From MPNO01 sp965200535 (GTDB lineage: Bacteria; Pseudomonadota; Alphaproteobacteria; MPNO01), in the NCBI GenBank assembly GCA_965200535.1, contig CBDAUF010000002.1:682001-746000 (forward strand): a stretch of DNA of 64,000 nucleotides, written 5' to 3'. The notes below the pieces were generated by a model. That model ran no database searches. It worked only from the letters and a program-made list of their open reading frames with translations, and was not told the origin of the DNA. Position numbers and translations under genes: made by a program. Below are positions 28,053-38,349 of the stretch, piece by piece. The first letter of the stretch is position 1, and each line of letters begins with the position of its first letter.

Positions 28053-28225
28053 GGGCAGACCCCTGCGCCGGTGGGAGAGAGTGTCGGGCGAGGGCGCCGT
28101 CCGGGCGGCCCGTTCGGAGCCGCCGCCTCGCTGCGTTCAAGAAATTCGTAAATTCCGGACAGCACCTCGTCCGGCCGCCGCAAATGGCACTCCCACACGG
28201 TCAAAACCCGCCACCCGTCATCGCT
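28049..28225 (-). pseudogene. C-terminal remnant of a very-short-patch-repair (Vsr-like) endonuclease
   Basis: This frame contains SDDGWRVLTVWECHLRRPDE followed by VLSGIYEFLERS. That closely matches the C-terminus of Vsr/DUF559-type endonucleases, where GWRVLxVWECEL is the hallmark. The N-terminal catalytic part is not found upstream; residues before SDDGW have no similarity I recognise, so the gene is decayed or truncated. The frame ends in a TGA overlapping the Fic GTG. The rest of the gap up to 28370 is non-coding as far as I can see, with a small AT-rich patch near 28240. Vsr genes usually accompany cytosine methyltransferases, and none is in the window. Confidence 0.6.
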
Positions 28226-28370
28226 CTTCGAAAGGGAATTATAGGGGAATAATTGCCAGGGTTGAGCGACCGAACTGCTCCCCAGGCCCCTCAATCTGCC
28301 AACAGGGAAGGGCGGCGACCGCTGCACGGGCTTCGTGTCCGCCGCTCCGGATTCCGGGCCCTGTGCGGCG

Positions 28371-29180
28371 TTATTTCTTCAGCGTCGCGACGATGGCTTC
28401 GATGCGTTCCAGCGCATTGCGGGCGCTCGCCGCCTCCTCGCGGATCGCGCGCAGCGTTTCCTCCCCGTCGGCGGCCGTCACCTCCAGCCGGGCGTCGGCC
28501 AGGTTGTTGATGACCACCGCGATGACCAGGTTGATCATGATCACCGCCGCCAGCATCACGAAGCTCACGAAGAACAGCCACGACATCGGGTGAAGCTCCA
28601 TCGCGACATACATCACGTCCGTCCAGTCCTCCAGCGTCATCACCCGGAACAGGGTGAGCAGCGCGATGCCGAGCGAGTTCCAGTGCACCGGATCGTGGTC
28701 GCGGAACAGGTGCACGCCGGCGACCGCGTACACGTAATAGACCACCGACAGCAGCAGCATGACGTTGCCGAGCCCCGGCAGCGAGCGGATCAGGGTCGCG
28801 ATGATGAGGCGCAGCTGCGGGACCACGGTGATGACCCGCAGCACCCTGAGCAGCCGCGCAAGCCGGGCGATGAGGGCGAAGTCCCCGGTATCGGGGATGA
28901 AGGCGAGCACCAGGACGGTGAAGTCGAACAGGTTCCACCCGTCGCCGAAATAACGCGCGAAACGCGGGGCCACGGCGGTGAGCTTGACCGCGGCCTCGAC
29001 GACGAAGACGGCAAGCGCGACGTCGTAGGCGAGCGAGATGGCGGAGCCGAACCGGCCGCCGATGGTCGGGCTGGTCTCGATGCCGAGGCCGACGGCGGTC
29101 ATCAGGATCATCGCCACGATGGTGGCGTCGAAGGTGCGCGCGGCGGCCACGCGCTGGCACACCCGCCTCACTCGGTTCAT
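28371..29180 (-). CDS. voltage-gated cation channel, bacterial Nav/Cav type
   Basis: 269 residues from the ATG at 29180. The open frame upstream is a shadow of other genes. It has six membrane segments: S1 near 20-34, S2 50-67, S3 85-97, S4 with arginines spaced by three at R106, R109, R112 and R115, then S5, pore and S6 (SFVMLAAVIMINLVIAVVIN). The selectivity filter is TLEDWTD (182-188); sodium-selective relatives have TLESWxx. The C-terminus (about 235-269) is a coiled coil, as in NaChBac relatives, where it holds the tetramer. The extra acidic residues suggest divalent cation permeation. Confidence 0.92.
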   Translation of the reverse strand: MNRVRRVCQRVAAARTFDATIVAMILMTAVGLGIETSPTIGGRFGSAISLAYDVALAVFVVEAAVKLTAVAPRFARYFGDGWNLFDFTVLVLAFIPDTGDFALIARLARLLRVLRVITVVPQLRLIIATLIRSLPGLGNVMLLLSVVYYVYAVAGVHLFRDHDPVHWNSLGIALLTLFRVMTLEDWTDVMYVAMELHPMSWLFFVSFVMLAAVIMINLVIAVVINNLADARLEVTAADGEETLRAIREEAASARNALERIEAIVATLKK

Positions 29181-29366
29181 GCGCAGCAACTCCCGTCGTG
29201 AAGCCCGGCGCCCTTGCGTTGCGGGCGCCGGACGGTCTTTCCCTTCATCGCCGACGGGCGCGCATCCGGCAAGCCTCTCCGTCTTCCCCGCGGCCCGAAT
29301 CGGCGCTCGCCATGAGGCGGCCGGTTTGCTCATATAGAGGGGGCGCGGGGCGCCGGGCGAGGCAGC

Positions 29367-30308
29367 ATGACCATCATCTCCGTCGAAGGGTTCATCGATA
29401 CCCATGTGCATACCGGCCCGGCGCCGTTTCGCCGGATCGGCGACACCATCGACGTCGCCCGCTGGTGCCGCGAGGCGGGCATGGCCGGCATCGTCGTCAA
29501 GAGCCATTTCGAGGCGACCATCGCCAAGGTCTACCATGCCCGCAAGGAGGTGCCGGACCTCGGCGTCTATGCCGGAATCGCGCTCAACCGCGGGGTCGGC
29601 GGCATCAACCCGGGCGCTGTGGAACAGGCGCTGCGGCAGGATGCCAAGGTGGTCTGGATGCCGACCATCGATGCCGAGAACCATGTCCGGGTGTTCGGCG
29701 CCGCAGGTGCGTTCGGCGCAATCGGCTCGGGCAGCTACGCCAACGAATCGAAATACCCCTCGACCGGCCCCTACAGCGTGCTGCAGAGCGGCCGCCTGAC
29801 CGCCGAGGCGAGGACGGTGATCGACATGATCGCCGACTTCGACGCGGTGCTGGCGACCGGACATCTGAGTGAGCGGGAAATCCGCGCCGTCGTCGATTAC
29901 GCGCTCGCCCGCGGCCACGACAGGATCGTCGTCACCCATCCCGAGATGCAGTGCCCCGACCTTTCCATCGATGCCCAGACGGAACTCGCCCGCGCCGGCT
30001 GCCTGATGGAGTATTGCGCCGTCAACTGCATGCCGATGTTTCAGGCGGTGACCGCCGACCAGATGAAGGAGGCGATCGACGCGGTGGGTCCGGAAAACGC
30101 GATTATCGCCACCGACTCCGGCCAGCCCTTCAGCCCCAGGCTGCCCGAGATGTTTCGCAGCTTCGCCCAGGTCCTGCACGAGAAGGGGGTGGCGCTGGAG
30201 GCGATCGGCGCAATGGCGATCCGCAACCCGGCGCGCCTTCTCGGCATCGAGCCCCGCAATGCCGAGGTCCGCCTGATCGACGAACTGTTCGGGGTGGCGC
30301 AGCGCTGA
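29367..30308 (+). CDS. DUF6282-like metal-dependent hydrolase
   Basis: 313 residues of amidohydrolase-like (TIM-barrel) type. Likely metal ligands are the paired His in IDTHVHTGPAP near the N-terminus, the Lys-Ser-His of VVKSHFEATI, the His of VVTHPEMQCP and the Asp of IIATDSGQPF. The protein is complete and has no signal peptide. I recall this pattern for proteins annotated DUF6282, which have no assigned reaction. It is divergent from the ion channel and convergent with the broken symporter gene, so its neighbours do not help. The substrate is unknown. Confidence 0.72.
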   Translation: MTIISVEGFIDTHVHTGPAPFRRIGDTIDVARWCREAGMAGIVVKSHFEATIAKVYHARKEVPDLGVYAGIALNRGVGGINPGAVEQALRQDAKVVWMPTIDAENHVRVFGAAGAFGAIGSGSYANESKYPSTGPYSVLQSGRLTAEARTVIDMIADFDAVLATGHLSEREIRAVVDYALARGHDRIVVTHPEMQCPDLSIDAQTELARAGCLMEYCAVNCMPMFQAVTADQMKEAIDAVGPENAIIATDSGQPFSPRLPEMFRSFAQVLHEKGVALEAIGAMAIRNPARLLGIEPRNAEVRLIDELFGVAQR

Positions 30309-30331
30309 TCCTGCACCGACGCCGGAGCGGG

Positions 30332-31194
30332 TCAGGCGGCGCCGGCCGGCGCGCGCCGCAGGACGGCGATATAGACCAGCGCCGTCGCGAACATGATCAG
30401 GCTGTAGGTCGCCGCCGGCACGGTGGCGGGGCCGCCGCCGAACAGGAGCACCGCCACCGCGATCGCCAGCGTCCCGTTCTGCAGCCCGCATTCGATGGCG
30501 ATCGCGGTGCGCTGCTTCGGGCCGGTGGCAAACATCCGGGCGAGCAGATAGGCGACGACCATCATCGCGACATTGAGAACGAGGGTGACCAGCCCGCCTG
30601 GGCGAAATAGACGCCGACATTGCCGCGTTCCTGGTACACCGCTCCGGCGAGCACGAGGACGAACAGCACCGCCGACACCGCCCGCGCCGCCGGTTCGACG
30701 CGGAGCGCGAAGCCCGCGGCGAAGCGGCGCACCGCCATGCCGATCAGCACCGGGACGGTGACGATCAGGAACACGCTGACCGCGGTGCCGGCGACCGATA
30801 TGTCCTGCCCCGCCAGTTCGCCGATGAAACGGCCGTAGGCGAAGACCACGATCAGCGGGATGGTGACGACGCTCAACAGGCTGATGACCGCGGTCAGCGA
30901 AATCGACAGCGCGACATCGCCGCGCGCGAACGCGGTCAGGATGTTCGACGTCACCCCGCCGGGGGCGGCGGCGATGATCATCAGGCCGAGGGCGAGCTCG
31001 GGCGCCAACGGCCAGACGCTGGCGAGGGCGAACGCGACCAGGGGCAGGACGACGACCTGGGAAACGGCGCCGACGGCGAAATCGCGCGGGCGGCGCACCA
31101 CGCGGGCGAAATCGTCGAGGGTGAGGCCGAGGCCCAGCGCCAGCATGATGAAGGCGAGCGCGAGCGGCAGAACGATGTCGGTCACAAAACCCAC
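30332..31194 (-). pseudogene. bile acid:sodium symporter (BASS) family homologue, frameshifted
   Basis: The 5' part, from a GTG at 31194 with GGGAG seven bases upstream, encodes BASS-type segments (FIMLALGLGLTLDDF, AAAPGGVTSNILTAFARGD). It runs off frame at QAGW near 30598. The family continuation LVTLVLNVAMMVVAYLLARM then AIECGLQNGTLAIAVA lies in another frame and ends at 30332. One missing C in the GCGGGC|TGG junction (about 30598-30600) explains it: the span is 863 bases, and adding one base gives 288 codons, a normal 287-residue protein. It could be a real inactivating deletion or a sequencing error in a G/C run. Confidence 0.82.
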
Positions 31195-31342
31195 GGCGCG
31201 GCTCCCACGGTCGATATCGGCACGGCGCGGCACTATATTGAGGACGGGCGCGGCGGGGTAGAGTCGCCGGCGCGCCCGCTTTGGGGGTTTGTCGTTGACA
31301 GCAGTGCCGCCCGCGCCCGGGTGCGGGCGAGGAAGGAAGAGA

Positions 31343-32242
31343 ATGACCCAGACCGTACGGTCCCGCGCCGCCGCGGACGGGGCGGATGTCGTGGCCCCGC
31401 TCACCTTCATCGTGCCGCAGGACAGCAAGCCGTCCTTCCACAGCACCGCGCTCACCGGCGGGGTGCAGAAGCTGTTCTTCGAGACCGAATCGATCGCCGT
31501 GCCGATCGCCGACATGCGCCCGGCCGCCGCCGGCTTTTCGGTCGATCGCGAGGGGTTCGAACTCCTTCGCCATACGACGGGGGTCGCCGACCTGTACGAC
31601 GACGAAGCGGTCGAGGACCGCTATTTCCCGGAGATCGAGGCGTTGCTGAACGACCGGTTCGGGGCGACGCGGTCGGTGGTCTTCGACGCCACCCGGCGGT
31701 CCGACGACGGCAAGGGCGCGCCCAACCCCGACGGGCTGCGCGGCCCGGCGGTGCGCGTCCATGTCGACTATACGGTCGGCAGCGGCCCGCAGCGCGTCGC
31801 CGACATCCTGGGCGGGGACGAGGCCAAGCGGCTCGCCGACAGCGGGGCGCATATCGTCCAGATCAACGTCTGGCGGCCGATTGCGGGGCCGGTGCAGCGG
31901 TCTCCGCTCGCGGTCGCCGATGCGTCGTCGGTCGGGTCGGATGAGCTGGTCGCCACCGATCAGGTTTTTCCCGACCGGGTCGGCGAGATCTATCAGGTCG
32001 CGCACGCAGCGACGCAGCGTTGGTACTACGCGCCCGAGATGACTCCGGATGAGGTCCTGCTGATCAAGGGCTGGGACAGTCTCGACGACGGCCGCGCCCG
32101 CTTCACGCCGCACGGGGCGTTCACGCTCGCCGATACGCCGGCCGACGCGCCTGCCCGCGAGAGCATCGAGGTCCGGGCGCTGGTGGTGATCGAGGCCGCG
32201 GAAGCGGTGCGAACCGGGAATGGTGGGCGCGGCTGGGATTGA
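31343..32242 (+). CDS. CmcJ/NvfI-family oxidoreductase
   Basis: 299 residues from the ATG at 31343, which follows a strong GGAAGGAAGA ribosome-binding site. The family resembles Fe(II)/2-oxoglutarate-type enzymes related to the cephamycin 7-methoxylation protein CmcJ and fungal NvfI. Visible signatures are AVRVHVDYTVGSGPQRV (His and Asp as likely iron ligands), INVWRPIAGPVQRSPLAV and the later WYYAPEMTPDEVLLIKGWDS. Its substrate is unknown. The last 22 bases run antisense through the 3' end of tRNA-Val, so the C-terminal TGNGGRGWD is fixed by the tRNA sequence. Confidence 0.8.
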   Translation: MTQTVRSRAAADGADVVAPLTFIVPQDSKPSFHSTALTGGVQKLFFETESIAVPIADMRPAAAGFSVDREGFELLRHTTGVADLYDDEAVEDRYFPEIEALLNDRFGATRSVVFDATRRSDDGKGAPNPDGLRGPAVRVHVDYTVGSGPQRVADILGGDEAKRLADSGAHIVQINVWRPIAGPVQRSPLAVADASSVGSDELVATDQVFPDRVGEIYQVAHAATQRWYYAPEMTPDEVLLIKGWDSLDDGRARFTPHGAFTLADTPADAPARESIEVRALVVIEAAEAVRTGNGGRGWD

Positions 32243-32295
32243 ACCAGCGACCTCTCGCGTGTGAGGCGAGCGCTCTCCCGCTGAGCTACGCGCCC
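32221..32295 (-). tRNA. tRNA-Val (CAC)
   Basis: Read on the minus strand, a full cloverleaf forms. The acceptor starts GGGCGCG and ends CGCGCCC-A, with CCA encoded. The D-arm is GCTCAGCGGGAGAGC. The anticodon stem CTCGC/GCGAG has loop CTCACAC, giving anticodon CAC (valine, GTG codons). The T-arm contains GGTTCAATCC. Its 3' end overlaps the convergent CmcJ-like gene by 22 bases. Confidence 0.96.
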
Positions 32296-32306
32296 AAACT
32301 CCGGCG

Positions 32307-32336
32307 GGTATACGGGCCGCCGCTTCCGGGTGTCAA
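32307..32336 (-). promoter_or_regulatory. probable promoter of tRNA-Val
   Basis: On the minus strand TTGACA (32336-32331) and TATACC (32312-32307) are separated by 18 bases, ending 11 bases before the tRNA 5' end. This is a perfect -35 and a good -10, placed as expected for a stable-RNA promoter. Confidence 0.7.
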
Positions 32337-32391
32337 GAAACCGGACGGGCGGGGATGCCCGCCCGGCTTCCGCCCCGGCCGGACCGCGCGC

Positions 32392-33225
32392 ATGGCCGGG
32401 ACCGCGGCCGGCGCCGCGTTTGCGGGGATCGCCGCCGCAGCCCCGGCGGCCGCCGAACCGCGCCTCGAGCCGCCCGGCGCGCGCATCGTCGATCTCGGCT
32501 ATGCGATCCATGTCGGCGGGATCTACACGGCCGACGCCGCCATACGCCTCGCGCTCGACAGGGACCGCTACAGGGTGGACGTCTCGGCGGAGGTCACGGG
32601 CGTTATCAGGCAGGTGCTGCCGTGGTCGATGCGCGCCGTCGCGGCGGGACGCATGGCCGGACCGCGGAAGGTCCCTGTGCACGCCGAGATCGAGAGCCAC
32701 TGGCGCGGCAAGCGGCGCTGGACCGTCCTCCAGTACGCCGGCGGGACCCCGCATGCCCTCAGTTCCCGACCCATCCCGGGAGCCGCTGCGGCGCCCGCCG
32801 GACTGACGCGCGGCACGCTCGACATCGTGTCCGCCATCGTCAGCGCCGCGCGCGCCGCCGGGGAGCCCGGGTCCTGCGCGGTCCGGCTGCCGGTCTTCGA
32901 CGGCCGTCGCCGCCTCGACGCCGTATTCGAGGCGCACGGCGAGGACGAGCTTCCGCCGTCGCGCCGGTCCGCCTATTCCGGTCGGGCCGCGGTCTGCGAC
33001 CTCACGGTCGAAATCCTCCACGGCCGCCGCAGGGAGTCCGACTATGGCGGGCTCGCGAGCGGCGAGAAGACCATGACATTCTGGTTCGCCCGGTTGTTCG
33101 ACGGCTTCCACCCGCTGCCGGTGCGGGTCCAGTACGAAACCGATTTCGGCCTCGCGATCATGCATCTGACCGCTGCGCGCGCCGCCGGCGCAGGGCCGTC
33201 GAAGGTCTATCGGCTGCCGTCCTGA
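32392..33225 (+). CDS. secreted DUF3108-like protein
   Basis: 277 residues if the ATG at 32392 is the start. A hydrophobic Ala/Gly segment (AGTAAGAAFAGIAAAAPAAA) followed by AEP looks like a signal peptide. It is short of N-terminal positive charge, so the real start may be slightly upstream. The body alternates strands (YAIHVGGIYTADAAIRLAL, YRVDVSAEVTGVIRQVLPW) and ends with FHPLPVRVQYETDFGLAIMH, the pattern of DUF3108 periplasmic proteins. The function is unknown. It lies upstream of glmU-glmS, 100 bases before the glmU start. Confidence 0.7.
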   Translation: MAGTAAGAAFAGIAAAAPAAAEPRLEPPGARIVDLGYAIHVGGIYTADAAIRLALDRDRYRVDVSAEVTGVIRQVLPWSMRAVAAGRMAGPRKVPVHAEIESHWRGKRRWTVLQYAGGTPHALSSRPIPGAAAAPAGLTRGTLDIVSAIVSAARAAGEPGSCAVRLPVFDGRRRLDAVFEAHGEDELPPSRRSAYSGRAAVCDLTVEILHGRRRESDYGGLASGEKTMTFWFARLFDGFHPLPVRVQYETDFGLAIMHLTAARAAGAGPSKVYRLPS

Positions 33226-33325
33226 CACTCGGTTTGCGGCCGGCGACATGGCATCCGGTGCGGCTTTGTGGCAGTTTCCGCAGCGGCCTGCGAACAGTCC
33301 CTGGAGATCGTCCGGTGCCCCTCCC

Positions 33326-34705
33326 ATGAGCAACAGGAAACCCGCCGCCGTCGTGCTTGCCGCCGGCCGGGGCACGCGCATGAAATCGGCCCTGCCCAAG
33401 GTGCTCCACCCGATTGCCGACCGATCGATGATCGGCCACGTGCTCGACCGGGTGGCCGAGGCCGGGGTCGAGCGCGTCGCGGTGGTGGTCGGCGCGGGGG
33501 CGGAAAGGGTGGCCGAGGCGGTGGCGCCGGTCCCGACCGCGGTCCAGGACCCGCCCCTCGGCACGGCGCACGCGGTGCTTGCGGCGAAGGATTTTCTCCG
33601 CGGCGTCGACGGGACGGTTCTCGTCATGTTCGGCGACACCCCTCTGCTCGCCGCCGATACCGTCCGCCATATGCTCGATGTCTGCGGCGCGCCGGACGGC
33701 CCCGCCGTGCTTGTCCTGGGGTTCCGGCCCGACGACACCGCCGAGTACGGCCGGCTGATCGTGGACCGCGGCGGCCGGCTTCAGGCCATCGTCGAGCACC
33801 GCGACGCGGACCAGGAAACCCGCCGGATCGGGTTCTGCAACGCCGGCGTCATGGCGGTCGACGGACGCCGTCTCGCAGCCCTGCTCGAGGCGGTGGGCAA
33901 CGACAACGCCAGGGGCGAATACTCGATCACCGATATCGTCGCGATCGCGCGCGCCCGCGGACTGCGCTGCGCGGCCGCCGAGGTCGCGGATCCTGCAGAG
34001 GCGATGGGCGTCAACTCCCGCGCCGAACTTGCGGTCGCCGAAGCCGTCCTCCAGGGCCGGCTGCGCGCGCGCGCCATGGCGGCGGGGGCGACGCTGATCG
34101 ACCCGGACAGCGTCCGGCTGAGCCACGACACCGTCCTCGGACGCGATGTCACGGTCGGCCCCCAGGTGGTGTTCGGCCCCGGGGTCACGGTCGGCGACGG
34201 TGCGACGATCCGGGCGTTTTGCCACATCGAGGGCGCGGCCATCGCCGAGGGTGCCACCGTCGGTCCGTTCGCCCGGCTGCGCCCCGCCGCGCGGATCGGC
34301 GAGGGGGCGAGGATCGGCAACTTTGTCGAGATCAAGGCCTCGTCGGTGGAGGCCGGCGCGAAGGTGAACCACCTGAGCTATATCGGCGACAGCCGCGTCG
34401 GCGCCGGGGCCAATATCGGGGCCGGCACCATCACCTGCAATTACGACGGTGTCTCGAAGGCGCGGACGGATATCGGCGCGGGCGCCTTCATCGGTTCCAA
34501 CGCCGCGCTGGTCGCCCCGGTTGCGGTCGGCGACGGGGCGATGGTCGGCGCCGGAAGCACCATCGCAAAGGATGTGCCGGCGGATGCGCTGGCCGTCGAG
34601 CGCGGCGAACAGCGGGTCAGACCCGGCTGGGCTGCGGCCTTCCGCACCCGCCGGCGCGCGAAGAAGGCCGCGGCCGCGCCGGCCGGGCCGCAGCCCGAAC
34701 GGTAG
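33326..34705 (+). CDS. glmU: bifunctional UDP-N-acetylglucosamine pyrophosphorylase / glucosamine-1-phosphate acetyltransferase
   Basis: 459 residues from the ATG at 33326. It makes UDP-GlcNAc for peptidoglycan and lipopolysaccharide. The uridyltransferase domain begins VVLAAGRGTRMKSALPKVLHP and contains DPPLGTAHAV and VMFGDTPL. The C-terminal left-handed beta helix carries ASSVEAGAKVNHLSYIGDS and ITCNYDGVSKARTDIGAGAF, holding the acetyltransferase site. A 20-residue Arg/Ala-rich tail follows the conserved core. glmS begins 10 bases downstream. Confidence 0.97.
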   Translation: MSNRKPAAVVLAAGRGTRMKSALPKVLHPIADRSMIGHVLDRVAEAGVERVAVVVGAGAERVAEAVAPVPTAVQDPPLGTAHAVLAAKDFLRGVDGTVLVMFGDTPLLAADTVRHMLDVCGAPDGPAVLVLGFRPDDTAEYGRLIVDRGGRLQAIVEHRDADQETRRIGFCNAGVMAVDGRRLAALLEAVGNDNARGEYSITDIVAIARARGLRCAAAEVADPAEAMGVNSRAELAVAEAVLQGRLRARAMAAGATLIDPDSVRLSHDTVLGRDVTVGPQVVFGPGVTVGDGATIRAFCHIEGAAIAEGATVGPFARLRPAARIGEGARIGNFVEIKASSVEAGAKVNHLSYIGDSRVGAGANIGAGTITCNYDGVSKARTDIGAGAFIGSNAALVAPVAVGDGAMVGAGSTIAKDVPADALAVERGEQRVRPGWAAAFRTRRRAKKAAAAPAGPQPER

Positions 34706-34715
34706 GGCCGGGCCG

Positions 34716-36525
<1,810 letters not shown>

Positions 36526-36539
<14 letters not shown>

Positions 36540-37299
36540 GCGGCACCCTTATCGTGCGCTCGAGCGGCACGCCGCGCACGTCCATCTCGTATTCCAGCCC
36601 CTCCACCGGCGGCTGCGCGTAGTGCCAGGTGAGGCCGCCCGGCGCGGCGCCGCGCGCGACGATCTCGTCGGCGAGAAACGGGTGCGGGTCGCGGACCGTA
36701 TAGACCTGGGTGGCCGAGGCATCCTCCCAGCCGACGCCGAGCGCAGCCATGCGCGCCTCCATCGCGGCGAGAACGTAGCGCACCTTCTCGCGCATCGCAT
36801 CGGCCGACGTGTCGCCCCGGCGCACGATATGGTCGCGGTAGTTGGCCTCGCCCTCCGGGACCTCCGCGCCGCCGGCGATGACGAACCCCGCGTCGTTCCC
36901 CTCCGTCGCGGGCACCGTGTAGCAGAAGGCATGGAACGAGGGCTCGGGCGGCGGATCGACCGCCGGACAGACATTGGCGCGGGCGACCGGGTTCTCGCCG
37001 CCGCGGAAGATGCCCCAACGCTCCAGCGTCCCGACATAGACCCGGTTGAAAGCGGTGAAACCGTCCTCGGTGAACGGTGCGGGCGACCGGAGTTCGCAGG
37101 CGCAGAAGGCGGCGAGCGGCCGTCCGCGCGCACCGAGCAGGGCCTCGATGGCGGCGAAACCCGCGGCGAGCGGCAGCGGGCGGTGGAATTGCGCGCGTTC
37201 GACGGCGAAGCCCGGCGCCGCTGCAACCCCGGCCGAATACTGGAACGGCCCCCGCACATAGCGGTAGCTACCCGTCTCGAAGACTGCGGTTTCCATCAT
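36526..37299 (-). CDS. CnbZ-like (2-amino-5-chloromuconate deaminase-type) protein
   Basis: 257 residues from the ATG at 37299. The sequence SYRYVRGPFQYSAGVAA, FCACELRSPAPFTEDGFTAF and YVGTLERWGIFRGGENPVAR matches, from memory, proteins annotated as 2-amino-5-chloromuconate deaminase CnbZ. The C-terminal part (DASATQVYTVRDPHPFLADE) resembles RidA-type deaminases. The original enzyme acts in chloronitrobenzene breakdown, but many homologues sit in unrelated genomes, so the substrate here is open. The start overlaps the EamA permease stop (ATGA), suggesting export or import of a related compound. The 3' end overlaps glmS. Confidence 0.6.
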
Positions 37300-38270
37300 C
37301 GGCCTCTCCCGCCCCGCGCTTCCGCTTGCGCGATATAGTAGGTGCTGCCGACGATGATGGCAGCCCCCGCCACCGTCCACAGCGAGGGGATCTCCGAGAA
37401 CAGGAAAAAGCCGAACAGCGCCGCGTAGATCAGGCGCAGGTTCTCGGCCGGGCCGACCGCGTTGGCCTCGCCGATCGAGAAGGCGCGGAAATAGCAGAAC
37501 ATGCCGCCGGTGGTGAGCACGCCGATGGTGAGCAGCAGCAGCCATTCGACGCCCACCGGTGCGTGGCCCGCCCACACCGTCGGGACGGCGAAGACCGCCA
37601 CCCCGCCGATGTGATAGTAGAACAGCATCCGCGCGGTCGGTTCGGTCGCCGCGAGGATGCGGATCAGCACGTTGGCGATGGCGAAGACGAGCGCGGTTCC
37701 GACCGCCACCAGGGCAACGGGATCGATGCCCTGCGAACCCGGCCGCATCATCACCAGCACGCCCGCGAATCCGACGGCGGTGGCGGTCCAGCGCCGCCCG
37801 CTCACGGCCTCCGACAGGACGATCACCGCGACCAGGGTGGTGAACAGGGGCTTGGAAAACATGAACGCCGTCGCGTCGGCGAGCGGCAGATGGATGATGG
37901 TGTAGAAGACGCCGAGCTGGGCGACGAAGGCGAGCGCCATGCGCAGCCCGTGCAACCCCAGCCGGGCGGTCCGGAGCCCGCTCCAGCCCAGCCGGACGAA
38001 GAGCGGGGCAAGCACGATCATGCCCGTCACGTAGCGGTAGAACGAGAGCTCGTGGGGCGAGAACTTGGCGCCCAGCGTCTTGACGAAGACATCCGAGATG
38101 CACAGCAGGAAGGCGCCGCCGGCGAGCAGCAGGATGCCGCGGAAATTGGGCGGCAGCGCACCCCACACGCTGCCGATCCGCGCCGCCGCGCCGGCCAGGG
38201 CCGCGCCATCCTTCGTTTCGCGCAGCCGGTCCAACGACGCCTCTCGATCCCGTACGCCCGCCGCCATCAT
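37296..38270 (-). CDS. EamA (DMT-family) transporter
   Basis: 324 residues from the ATG at 38270. A TTG 24 bases upstream would also be in frame, but ATG-ATG at 38270 is preferred. Two EamA repeats of five membrane segments each are visible, starting FRGILLLAGGAFLLCISDVF and, for the second half, AVGTALVFAIANVLIRIL. The motif PLADATAFMFSKPLFTTLVA ends the first repeat. A hydrophilic N-terminal stretch of about 40 residues precedes the first segment. Such proteins mostly export metabolites; the cargo is unknown. It is translationally coupled to the CnbZ-like gene. Confidence 0.9.
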   Translation of the reverse strand: MMAAGVRDREASLDRLRETKDGAALAGAAARIGSVWGALPPNFRGILLLAGGAFLLCISDVFVKTLGAKFSPHELSFYRYVTGMIVLAPLFVRLGWSGLRTARLGLHGLRMALAFVAQLGVFYTIIHLPLADATAFMFSKPLFTTLVAVIVLSEAVSGRRWTATAVGFAGVLVMMRPGSQGIDPVALVAVGTALVFAIANVLIRILAATEPTARMLFYYHIGGVAVFAVPTVWAGHAPVGVEWLLLLTIGVLTTGGMFCYFRAFSIGEANAVGPAENLRLIYAALFGFFLFSEIPSLWTVAGAAIIVGSTYYIAQAEARGGRGR

Positions 38271-38349
38271 GGCGAAGCGCCCCCGGTGCGCCAATAGCGC
38301 CGTCGAGCGACCGGGGGCGCGGCCGCCTGTCCTGCCCGGCGGGGCGCCC

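Noticed and set aside
34449..34715. Upstream extension of the glmS frame
   Set aside because: It lies within glmU; GTG at 34716 places the catalytic cysteine at position 2 as required.
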